The notes beneath the pieces are model-generated. The model did no database searches, was not told the origin of the DNA, and saw only the letters and a list, made by a program, of their open reading frames with translations. Positions 35,133-42,887 of a stretch of 64,000 nt of DNA are shown here, piece by piece (within the stretch, counting starts at the first letter, position 1; every line of letters begins with the position of its first letter). Both the position numbers and the translations under genes were made by a program. Source of the DNA: an uncultured Chitinophaga sp. (GTDB lineage Bacteria; Bacteroidota; Bacteroidia; Chitinophagales; Chitinophagaceae); the NCBI RefSeq assembly GCF_937898475.1, contig NZ_CALEJS010000012.1, forward strand, positions 124,001-188,000. Direction: 5' to 3'.

Positions 35133-37898
35133 ATGAAACGCATCTTTCTTTCCATATTCCTCTTCTCCGCAACGCTTGCTGCGTTCGCACAAACCATCCC
35201 TTCCCCCAAGGAACACTTTGGCTTCGCCATTGGCGACGATTATCAACTCGCCAATTACACGCAAACATCCGCCTATTTTAAAAAGCTGGCCGCATCAGAC
35301 CGTGTAGAGCTGGTAGACATCGGCCAGACAGAAGAGGGGCGGCCGCAATACATGCTCATCATCTCATCAGCACAGAATATCAAACAACTGGCCCGCTACA
35401 AGGAGATCTCCCAAAAACTGGCCCGCGCAGAAGATCTCAGCATAGACCAGGCCCGTGCCCTCGCCAGTGAAGGCAAGGCCGTAGTATGGATAGACGGCGG
35501 ACTGCACGCCAACGAAGTAGTAGGCACTCACCAGCTGATAGAAACCGCCTGGCAGCTGACCAGCCGTACCGACCCGGAAACCATGCGCATCCTTGACAAC
35601 GTGATCGTGCTGATGACGCATGCTAATCCCGATGGACAGGAGCTCGTATCCAACTGGTATATGCGTAATCCTGATCCGAAGAAAAGATCCACCGATCATC
35701 TGCCGGTTCTTTACCAGAAGTACATCGGGCATGATAATAACCGCGACTTCTACATCATGAACATGAAGGAAAGCTACAATATGGGTAAGCAGCTTTTCCT
35801 TGAATGGATGCCGCAGATCATGTACAATCACCACCAACGTGGTCCTGAAGGGTCTGTATTAGCGGGCCCTCCTTACCGTGATCCCTTCAACTACTTCTTT
35901 GATCCGCTGATGATCACCGGTATTGATGCACTCGGCGCCGCTATGTATAACCGCCTGAATGCTGAAGACAAGCCCGGCTTCACCCGGTTGAATGGTTCCA
36001 GCTTTTCTACCTGGTATAATGGCGGTTTGCGTACCACTACGCAGTATCACAACATGATCGGGTTGCTGACGGAGATCATCGGTAACCCCACACCGGAGAA
36101 GATACCCGTAGTGCCCAACCGTCTCATCCCCAACGGCGCTACACCTAACCCGGCACGCCCGCAGGCGGAGTGGCATTTCCGTACTTCAATAGATTACTCC
36201 GTTTCGCTGAACTATGCCGTGCTCGATTATGCTGCCCGTCAGCGCGACCAGGTACTGTTCAATATTTATAAGATGGGTAAGAATGCTATTGATCGTGGCA
36301 GCCAGGATTCCTGGACACTTTCTCCGCGGCATTCCGAAGCCATCACTGCTTCCTATAAGCGTGCACAAGGTAAGGACGGTGAAAAAGATGATGGCGGCGA
36401 TCCTTATGGCTGGATGAGACGCGGCAGCGCCATCGATATGAAGTATTACGATGCGGTCTATAAAAATCCTGATCTCCGCGATCCGCGTGCATACATTCTT
36501 TCAGCAGATCAACCTGATTTTGCAACCGCTGTAAAGTTCATCAACGCACTGATAAAAACAGGTATTGCCGTGCACAAGGCCACTGCTCCTTTCACGGTAA
36601 ATGGAAAACAATACCCCGCAGGTTCTTACATCGTGAAAACTGCGCAGGCTTTTCGTCCGCATGTACTGGATATGTTTGAGCCACAGGATCATCCGAATGA
36701 TTTTCAGTACCCCGGTGGTCCTCCAATCCGCCCGTATGATGCAGCCGGCTGGACCCTGGCTTTCCAGATGGGTGTGCAGTTTGATCGTATCCTGGAAGGT
36801 GTAGAAGGGCCCTTTCAACGAGTGCCTTACGGCCAGCTGCAGGATCCGCCTCCTGCTACAGTTGCTGCGGATGCTACTGCCGGTTACCTGCTGAATGCAC
36901 ATGAGAACAATGCTTTCACGGCCGTGAATGATCTGCTGAAAGCAGGCGTGAAGGTATTTCGTTTGCCACAGGGAACAGCAGAGATGCCGCCCGGCACCTT
37001 TTTCGTTCCCTCCGGGGCAAAAGCAAAGGATATCCTACAACAGGCCGCCACCAGATCAGGTGTAAAGGTAAGCGGTGCTAAGAAGAAACCCTCCGGCGCC
37101 GTGCAACTGGAAGCAAGCCGTATCGCTCTCTGGGACACCTACGGCGGATCTATGCCTTCCGGCTGGATACGCTGGATGATGGAGCAGTATCATTTTCCTT
37201 TCAGCGTCATCTATCCAAAGGATATAGATACCGGCGGACTGCGCAAAAAATACGATGTGATTATCTTCGTATCCCGCGCCATACCGCCTGTATCCGGAAC
37301 AGAAACAGGTCGTTATGGTTTTATGATGAGAGAGCCAAAGCCCGAAGATATTCCTGTGCAATACCACCATACATTAGGCAAGATCACAAAAGAAAAATCT
37401 ATTCCCCAGCTGAAAACCTTCCTGGAAGAAGGCGGTTCCGTTATTACCATCGGCAGCAGCACCAACCTGGCATACCATCTCGGTTTGCCAGTGCACAATG
37501 CCCTCGCAGAAACAGATAAGGATGGAAAGGAAAAACCGCTGCCCGGTACCAAGTACTTTATTCCCGGCAGTATTTTACAAGCCAGCTTTGATAGTACACA
37601 GGCCATTGCCTGGGGCATGCCTTCTGTGGCAGATATAAATTTTGATAACAGTCCCGTGTTTAAACTGGATGCCGGCGCAGCAGAGAAAGGTATTAAACCG
37701 GTGGCCTGGTTTGCCACTGATAAACCGCTGCGCAGCGGCTGGGCCTGGGGGCAGTCTTACCTGAAAGATGGGGTGGCGGCCTTTGTAGCGCCAGTGGGTG
37801 CGGGTAAATTGTACGCTTTTGGTCCGGAGATCACTTTCCGTGCCCAACCGCACGGTACGTTTAAATTATTGTTTAATGGATTATACCAGATGAAGTAG
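35133..37898 (+). CDS. M14-family zinc carboxypeptidase, exported, paralogue 2
   Basis: 921 residues and closely similar in order and sequence to the preceding gene: signal peptide (LFSATLAAFAQ), zinc motif DGGLHANEVVGTHQLIE, YNHHQRGPEGSVLAGPP, IGLLTEIIGNPTPEK, and the identical-looking RPHVLDMFEPQDHPNDF stretch. The GATase-like C-terminus starts RIALWDTYGGSMPSGW. It differs in an inserted acidic loop (GKDGEKDDGGDPYGWMRRG) and in the spacer before the last domain. Tandem duplication with divergence suggests two specificities working on the same peptide pool. The operon ends at a terminator just downstream. Confidence 0.93.
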   Translation: MKRIFLSIFLFSATLAAFAQTIPSPKEHFGFAIGDDYQLANYTQTSAYFKKLAASDRVELVDIGQTEEGRPQYMLIISSAQNIKQLARYKEISQKLARAEDLSIDQARALASEGKAVVWIDGGLHANEVVGTHQLIETAWQLTSRTDPETMRILDNVIVLMTHANPDGQELVSNWYMRNPDPKKRSTDHLPVLYQKYIGHDNNRDFYIMNMKESYNMGKQLFLEWMPQIMYNHHQRGPEGSVLAGPPYRDPFNYFFDPLMITGIDALGAAMYNRLNAEDKPGFTRLNGSSFSTWYNGGLRTTTQYHNMIGLLTEIIGNPTPEKIPVVPNRLIPNGATPNPARPQAEWHFRTSIDYSVSLNYAVLDYAARQRDQVLFNIYKMGKNAIDRGSQDSWTLSPRHSEAITASYKRAQGKDGEKDDGGDPYGWMRRGSAIDMKYYDAVYKNPDLRDPRAYILSADQPDFATAVKFINALIKTGIAVHKATAPFTVNGKQYPAGSYIVKTAQAFRPHVLDMFEPQDHPNDFQYPGGPPIRPYDAAGWTLAFQMGVQFDRILEGVEGPFQRVPYGQLQDPPPATVAADATAGYLLNAHENNAFTAVNDLLKAGVKVFRLPQGTAEMPPGTFFVPSGAKAKDILQQAATRSGVKVSGAKKKPSGAVQLEASRIALWDTYGGSMPSGWIRWMMEQYHFPFSVIYPKDIDTGGLRKKYDVIIFVSRAIPPVSGTETGRYGFMMREPKPEDIPVQYHHTLGKITKEKSIPQLKTFLEEGGSVITIGSSTNLAYHLGLPVHNALAETDKDGKEKPLPGTKYFIPGSILQASFDSTQAIAWGMPSVADINFDNSPVFKLDAGAAEKGIKPVAWFATDKPLRSGWAWGQSYLKDGVAAFVAPVGAGKLYAFGPEITFRAQPHGTFKLLFNGLYQMK

Positions 37899-37920
37899 GA
37901 GGTAACTTAATTGCGGAATC

Positions 37921-37958
37921 AAAAAGGCCGTTACCTGGGAACAGGAACGGCCTTTTAT
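37921..37958. terminator. Bidirectional rho-independent terminator
   Basis: Stem AAAAGGCCGTT / AACGGCCTTTT with a 13-base loop, A-rich before and T-rich after, placed between the convergent M14 and NmrA-like genes. Confidence 0.88.
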
Positions 37959-37966
37959 AAATAATT

Positions 37967-38833
37967 TTACACCTTTTCCGCCAGCACCTTTCCCAAAGTC
38001 ACCCCAATCTCCTCCGGCTTTCTCCCCAGCAACTGCTCCAGCGCCGGATCTTCCGCGTCAAACTCTCCTGCGCCCAGCGAGCCTGCTACGCCAGCCATCA
38101 CGGAAATATAGTGCTCCGGAATACCCGCCTTCTTCATTCCGGCTTCCAGTTCTTCCAGGGAGACAGGTATATAGTTAAGCTGCTTACCTGTTATGCCGCT
38201 CACTATCGCTGCTATTTCAGATAAAGCATGCGCCTTGTTGCCTGTGATCTCGTAAATTTTGTTCACATGCTTAGCCGGTTCTGCCAGCACATTGGCCAGT
38301 GCTTCCGCCATATCCGTGCGGGATGCAAAATTAGCCTTTGCTTCACCCGCCGCATAATACCACTGACCGGTGGTCAGCGCATTGCCCATGAACACCGGCA
38401 GTACTTCGGTATAATAGGTGTTCCTGAACACGGTATACGAGAGGCCTGATTTTTTAAGGTATTCTTCTGTATGGTAATGATCAATCCCCGCTGTAAATTT
38501 CGAATCCGGTTTTGATTTTAATACACCGGTGTAGATAATATGCTTTACGCCATTTGCCCTGGCTGCATCAATGGCATTGATATGCTGCTGCAGCCGGTTC
38601 TCCATGGATCCTGATGAGATCAGCAGTAAGGTTTCCACTCCCTTAAATGCAGTGGCCAGTGACGCAGGGTCATTATAATCGCCGGGTCTGAGTGATACAC
38701 CCAGGCTTTTGAGCGATTCACCCTTTGAGAGATCTCTTACTAATGCCGCTACTGATCCGGCGGGAACTTTCTTAACCAGGAAATTTAAAGTGGCTTGACC
38801 AAGGTGTCCTGTTGCACATGTTACTAATATCAT
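37967..38833 (-). CDS. NmrA-like NAD(P)H-binding oxidoreductase (QorB/azoreductase-like SDR)
   Basis: 288 residues of the atypical short-chain dehydrogenase fold. The N-terminal nucleotide motif is ILVTCATGHLGQATLNFL, followed by VAALVRDLSKGE and LRPGDYNDPASLATAF, where LRPGDYNDP sits as in NmrA/QOR2-type enzymes. The family includes NADPH-sensing regulators and quinone or azo reductases. It is divergent from an HxlR regulator with a shared palindromic operator candidate, a combination typical of quinone/electrophile stress responses. The reaction is not proven from sequence. Confidence 0.88.
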   Translation of the reverse strand: MILVTCATGHLGQATLNFLVKKVPAGSVAALVRDLSKGESLKSLGVSLRPGDYNDPASLATAFKGVETLLLISSGSMENRLQQHINAIDAARANGVKHIIYTGVLKSKPDSKFTAGIDHYHTEEYLKKSGLSYTVFRNTYYTEVLPVFMGNALTTGQWYYAAGEAKANFASRTDMAEALANVLAEPAKHVNKIYEITGNKAHALSEIAAIVSGITGKQLNYIPVSLEELEAGMKKAGIPEHYISVMAGVAGSLGAGEFDAEDPALEQLLGRKPEEIGVTLGKVLAEKV

Positions 38834-38893
38834 ACTGTAATATTTTTCGACAAATTTGAGCTATGTTTGCTATAGATAGTATAGCAGTATACC

Positions 38894-38913
38894 AAAGTAT
38901 AGCGCTATACTTT
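38894..38913. promoter_or_regulatory. Perfect 20-bp palindrome, candidate HxlR operator
   Basis: AAAGTATAGCGCTATACTTT lies in the 108-bp gap between the divergent NmrA-like and HxlR genes. Extra GTATAG/CTATAC half-sites flank it on both sides (38877-38920). Its place and symmetry fit a dimeric winged-helix regulator acting on both genes. Confidence 0.7.
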
Positions 38914-38941
38914 AGTATAGTGTACCCTTAATCAGCAGTAT

Positions 38942-39328
38942 ATGGAACCAATTACAAAACGGCTGGAAGCGGATAAAAGATGCCCCACTGAATATGTGCT
39001 TGCCATCCATGATACCATGAACGTACTGAGCGGAAAGTGGAAGCTGCGTGTACTCGCCGCCATACTGAAAGGAAGCCGGCGCTTTACAGAAATACAGCGC
39101 AGGATACCCGGCATCACTCCCCGTATGCTCTCAAAGGAACTGAAAGACCTGGAAATGAACGGTATGATAAAAAGGATGGTCGATAACAATACTTTCCCGG
39201 TAACTGTTGAATATGAGCTCAGCCCTGCGGGCGACTCCCTGGCGGAAGTATTGGATGTGATGGTGGCATGGGGCTTAAAACACCGGAAAGAGATGATGGG
39301 CGAAAGCAGCGCCATGGTTCATTCCTGA
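38942..39328 (+). CDS. HxlR-family winged helix-turn-helix regulator
   Basis: 128 residues. It has the family signature CPTEYVLAIHDTMNVLSGKWKLRVLAAIL with a conserved N-terminal Cys (about residue 15), then RRFTEIQRRIPGITPRMLSKELKDLEMNGMIKR as the winged helix (split across about 46-80). In relatives such as YodB and HypR the N-terminal Cys senses quinones or disulphide stress. It is divergent from a probable quinone reductase, which suggests that role. The 3' end overlaps the convergent VOC gene by 10 bp. Confidence 0.92.
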   Translation: MEPITKRLEADKRCPTEYVLAIHDTMNVLSGKWKLRVLAAILKGSRRFTEIQRRIPGITPRMLSKELKDLEMNGMIKRMVDNNTFPVTVEYELSPAGDSLAEVLDVMVAWGLKHRKEMMGESSAMVHS

Positions 39329-40026
39329 AAACGGTAACTGTCATGGGTGTCATAATCTATCCCATGTTTCTGCTTCAGTGTTTGTATATACTTAAGTGTA
39401 CGCATGGTATGAGGACTGGCCACCCCATCACCCGCTATTTCAAGCGTATGCAGCAGTATTTCCTCCATACAGCTGTTCAGGCTCATACGTTTATGCTCCG
39501 CGAGGTCCTGCATCAGGGCAGCCAGGCGTTTCTCCAAACGAAGGGAAACATCTATCCGTTCAATTTTCACGGCAGGGCCTGCACTATATATATAATGTCC
39601 AAACCCCAGTTCATTCCCCCAGGGGTCTTTTACGCGGTAATCCCGTAAACCATAGTCACGGTCAGCCGGTGACTCCACTACCGTTACGCCGTTGGATATA
39701 TGAAAATCAAATAGTTCCTCCGCATCACTCACCACAAAGTACGCTGCGCTGGCGGGCGCTCCGGGACCGTTGGCGGACAGGTGTACAGACACTTCTCCCA
39801 GGTTCACTCCCGCAAATTTCGGCGGGTCTCCCCAGGTAAAGCCCAGCTTAAAACCCAATTGCCGGGTGTAATAGTCAATGGCCGCGCTTACATCGCTCAC
39901 GGGCATCAGCGGAAATACGCTTCCGCAGCTTACTTCAGGTGGGATTTGGGAGGGCATAACAGGGATTTTACCAAAAGATACAGGTTTCTCCGATAAAAAG
40001 CATGTTAACACTTCCATTCCTTCCAT
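39319..40026 (-). CDS. VOC/glyoxalase-family protein fused to a ribbon-helix-helix-like C-terminal domain
   Basis: 235 residues. The middle (about 37-147) is a VOC/bleomycin-resistance-like domain: FPLMPVSDVSAAIDYYTRQL, WGDPPKFAGVNLGEVSVHL and DYRVKDPWGNELGFGHYI. The last 85 residues contain KIERIDVSLRLEKRLAALMQ, then DLAEHKRMSLNSCMEEILLH. These fit strand, helix, turn and helix of a MetJ/Arc-type ribbon-helix-helix. If so, it is a ligand-binding DNA regulator or an enzyme with a dimerising tail. A GTTAAAT-TATAA-ATTTAAC inverted repeat adjoins the start. An alternative start is the ATG at 39957. Confidence 0.75.
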   Translation of the reverse strand: MEGMEVLTCFLSEKPVSFGKIPVMPSQIPPEVSCGSVFPLMPVSDVSAAIDYYTRQLGFKLGFTWGDPPKFAGVNLGEVSVHLSANGPGAPASAAYFVVSDAEELFDFHISNGVTVVESPADRDYGLRDYRVKDPWGNELGFGHYIYSAGPAVKIERIDVSLRLEKRLAALMQDLAEHKRMSLNSCMEEILLHTLEIAGDGVASPHTMRTLKYIQTLKQKHGIDYDTHDSYRFQE

Positions 40027-40027
40027 T

Positions 40028-40046
40028 GTTAAATTATAAATTTAAC
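40028..40046. promoter_or_regulatory. 19-bp inverted repeat at the start of the VOC-RHH gene
   Basis: GTTAAAT and ATTTAAC arms separated by TATAA, immediately upstream of the gene's ATG on the minus strand. A plausible autoregulatory operator for the encoded ribbon-helix-helix-like domain. Confidence 0.4.
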
Positions 40047-40164
40047 TATATGAACTTTTTTCGAGCAATTAATTGAAAAATGACATAGTTTGTCTCTAAA
40101 AATATACTTTTAAATAGTTTTTATCTTAAAAACACTTACGTATTTTGTGCGAGGAACCAAAATC

Positions 40165-40180
40165 TAGTACGTAGGTACTA
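40165..40180. promoter_or_regulatory. Inverted repeat TAGTAC-GTAG-GTACTA upstream of the porin/urt operon
   Basis: Six-base arms lying 20 bp before the porin ATG. The 12-mer TACGTAGGTACT inside it recurs exactly at 40400-40411 within the porin gene. A NarL-type response regulator is encoded at the end of the operon and could use such a site; untested. Confidence 0.45.
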
Positions 40181-40200
40181 ATTTAAAAACTAACGTTGCT

Positions 40201-41562
40201 ATGAAAGTTACCTGTCTGATGCTAACCAGCCATTTATGCATTGCCCACCTTGCCCTGGCAGGAGGTAATATGCCGGAGACCCCTCCGGAACGGAAGATCT
40301 CTTTACCTGATACCGCTGCGAAAGCGGTATATGTTACTGACACTACAAAAGTTGCCGCCGACCGTAACCTGTTACCGGAGATCCCGGATTTCCCGGAACT
40401 ACGTAGGTACTCTTATCTGAAGATGAACAGAAAGGCGGTCCTCAGCGACTCGCTTCCCTTTAAGCCATCTATCCAGGTAGGGGCCATTATTCACATGTTC
40501 GCTACGGCAGAACAGGATGGCTTTACCAACCCCCACGGCGCGGCTTCGCCTACTTCCTGGAAAAGGGGTTTTACCCTCTACCGGGCACGTGTATTGGTGG
40601 GGGCACAGCTTACGCCCAAGGCCAGCTTCTTTATGGAAACGGAACTGCCCTCCGCAATCGGCGGCCCTAACGCTGACAGCACCAAGAACGTGAAAGTAGC
40701 GCCTATTATACTGGACGCCCAGTTCCAGTACAATTTCTGCGATGCCTTCCAGATCATCGCCGGTCAGCAACTGGTATCCAACAACCGTAACGGTTTGCAG
40801 GGTGCTGCTGCGCTGCTGACCAACGATTTCTCCTTCTTCCAGTACCCTTACAACCTTTTTGAGAACAGTCCCCTGCAGGGCAACTTTGGCCGCGATCTCG
40901 GCGTCAACGCGCGCGGTTTCCTGTTCAGGGATAAGTTTGAATACCGGGCAGGCGTTTTCACCGGCCGTAATATAGACGGTAAAGGTCCCCTGCGCCTGGT
41001 AAGCCGCGTTGCCTACAGCTTCCTGGACCCCGAAAAGGATTACTATTACGCAGGCACCAACCTCGGTAAAGGCAATACGCTTACCTGGGGCGCTGGCGTC
41101 GATAAACAGGGCTCTTATTACAGCCTGAGCACAGATGTGTTCCTGGATAAGCCGCTGTCTGACGCAGGATCTCTTACCCTGAGCGGCGCCTTTCAATACA
41201 TGACCGGCGGTACGGATGTGGATTCAAAATATTCTTTTGTATCGCTCATTCCCAAACAAACCGTACAGTTTCTCGAGCTGGGATATTATTTTAAGAAAGC
41301 AAAACTGCAGCCCTGGGTAAAGTTTGAGAACCAGGATATCTCTGCAGATGCGGTACAAACGGGCGGGCTTGACAAGGATGCCTTTAATAAGATCAGCTCC
41401 AGCACCGTATACGGCGGCGGTATCAATTACTTTTTCAATGGCCTGGGTACCAACCTGCGCCTTTCGTATACCGCCCGTTCCTACAATGTAGCCGGCGCCG
41501 AAGGATTTGATAAGAAAACCTACGGCCAGGTATGGGCACAGGTACAGATTTTCATTTTCTAA
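40201..41562 (+). CDS. Outer-membrane porin-like beta-barrel of the urea/amide uptake operon
   Basis: 453 residues. A signal peptide (MLTSHLCIAHLALAGG) is followed by a Pro/Asp-rich spacer and a long run of alternating beta strands (RGFTLYRARVLVGAQLTPKASFFMETEL, YYLSTDVFLDKPL-like) ending with aromatic residues VWAQVQIFIF, the usual barrel terminus. It resembles phosphate-selective porin O/P-like proteins found in Bacteroidota. It sits 36 bp before urtA on the same strand, so it probably lets urea or amides through the outer membrane. The family assignment is by overall pattern only. Confidence 0.8.
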   Translation: MKVTCLMLTSHLCIAHLALAGGNMPETPPERKISLPDTAAKAVYVTDTTKVAADRNLLPEIPDFPELRRYSYLKMNRKAVLSDSLPFKPSIQVGAIIHMFATAEQDGFTNPHGAASPTSWKRGFTLYRARVLVGAQLTPKASFFMETELPSAIGGPNADSTKNVKVAPIILDAQFQYNFCDAFQIIAGQQLVSNNRNGLQGAAALLTNDFSFFQYPYNLFENSPLQGNFGRDLGVNARGFLFRDKFEYRAGVFTGRNIDGKGPLRLVSRVAYSFLDPEKDYYYAGTNLGKGNTLTWGAGVDKQGSYYSLSTDVFLDKPLSDAGSLTLSGAFQYMTGGTDVDSKYSFVSLIPKQTVQFLELGYYFKKAKLQPWVKFENQDISADAVQTGGLDKDAFNKISSSTVYGGGINYFFNGLGTNLRLSYTARSYNVAGAEGFDKKTYGQVWAQVQIFIF

Positions 41563-41598
41563 GAACCAAAATCATTTCACTATATAAAACGCATTACA

Positions 41599-42867
41599 AT
41601 GATCGCTTCTTTTAAAAAACTGATGATAGGGTTAACTGCCTCTCTGTTGTTGTTAACTATTGCGTCCTGTAATTCCGGTAATAAATCATCTGCTGCGGAC
41701 GATAATGCCAGCGCCAACACCGTTAAGATCGGTGTGCTGCACTCACTCAGCGGCACCATGGCTATTTCTGAAGTGTCCTTACGCGATGCCGTGCAGATGG
41801 CGGTAGATGAGATCAACGCCAGCGGCGGTGTGTTGGGCAAGAAGATAGAGCCGGTGATCGTAGATCCCGCATCTGACTGGGACCTCTTCGCAGAGAAATC
41901 AAAGGAACTGCTGACAGATAAAAAAGTAGCGGCTGTATTTGGTTGCTGGACTTCCGTGTCCCGCAAATCCGTGCTGCCGGTGTTTGAAGAGAACAACGGC
42001 CTGCTGTTCTATCCCGTACAGTATGAAGGGGAGGAGAGCTCCAGGAACGTAGTCTACTCCGGCGCTACGCCCAACCAGCAGCTGATCCCTGCTGCAGATT
42101 ACCTGATGAGCGCTGAAGGCGGCAACTACAAAAGGTTCTACCTGCTGGGCACCGATTATGTGTTTCCCCGCACTGCCAACAAGATCCTGAAGGCATACCT
42201 GCTTTCAAAAGGTATCGCCAAAGAAGATATCATTGAAGAATATACGCCGTTCCATCACCAGGATTACCAGACCATCGTATCCAAAATAAAGAAGTTTGCA
42301 GTGGGTGGTAAAGCCTGTGTATTGTCTACCATCAACGGCGATTCCAATATTCCTTTCTACAAGGAATTTGCTAACCAGGGCCTTACCGCCGCTACCTGTC
42401 CCATTATGGCGTTCTCTGTTGCGGAAGATGAGCTGCGCGCGATGGATACTGAATTCCTGGTAGGTCACCTCGCGGCCTGGAACTATTTCCAGTCAAACGA
42501 TTCTCCTGAGAACAAAAAATTTGTAGCGCACTTCAAGGCATACTGTCAGAAAAAGAACCTGCCCGGCGGGGCAGAAAGGGTAACAGACGATCCTATCTGC
42601 TGGGCTTATACTGATGTATATCTCTGGGCAAAAGCGGCAGAGAAAGCCGGTTCTTTTGATGTTGATAAAGTACGCAGTGCATTACTGGGACTGTCTTTCG
42701 ATGCGCCTGCAGGTACGGTGAAAATGGATGATAAGATCAATCACCTCGCTAAATCTGCAATGATCGGTGAGATCAAACCCGACGGACAGTTCAACGTGAT
42801 CTGGAAATCGCAGGGACTTATTACTCCCCAGCCTTTCTTTACACTGGATGCTACCGCTAAAAACTAA
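41599..42867 (+). CDS. urtA: Urea (short-chain amide) ABC transporter substrate-binding protein
   Basis: 422 residues. A lipoprotein signal (LLLLTIASCNSG) anchors it to the inner or outer membrane surface. The mature part is a type I periplasmic binding protein beginning KIGVLHSLSGTMAISEVSLRDAV, with the UrtA/FmdD hallmarks GKKIEPVIVDPASDW, AAVFGCWTSVSRKSVLPVFE and GLLFYPVQYEGEE. These are characteristic of urea and short-chain amide (formamide/acetamide) binders of the AmiC/UrtA group. No urease or formamidase is in view, so the substrate could be urea or an amide. It leads urtBCDE. Confidence 0.93.
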   Translation: MIASFKKLMIGLTASLLLLTIASCNSGNKSSAADDNASANTVKIGVLHSLSGTMAISEVSLRDAVQMAVDEINASGGVLGKKIEPVIVDPASDWDLFAEKSKELLTDKKVAAVFGCWTSVSRKSVLPVFEENNGLLFYPVQYEGEESSRNVVYSGATPNQQLIPAADYLMSAEGGNYKRFYLLGTDYVFPRTANKILKAYLLSKGIAKEDIIEEYTPFHHQDYQTIVSKIKKFAVGGKACVLSTINGDSNIPFYKEFANQGLTAATCPIMAFSVAEDELRAMDTEFLVGHLAAWNYFQSNDSPENKKFVAHFKAYCQKKNLPGGAERVTDDPICWAYTDVYLWAKAAEKAGSFDVDKVRSALLGLSFDAPAGTVKMDDKINHLAKSAMIGEIKPDGQFNVIWKSQGLITPQPFFTLDATAKN

Positions 42868-42887
42868 GTTGAAACTATAGGGAAGAA

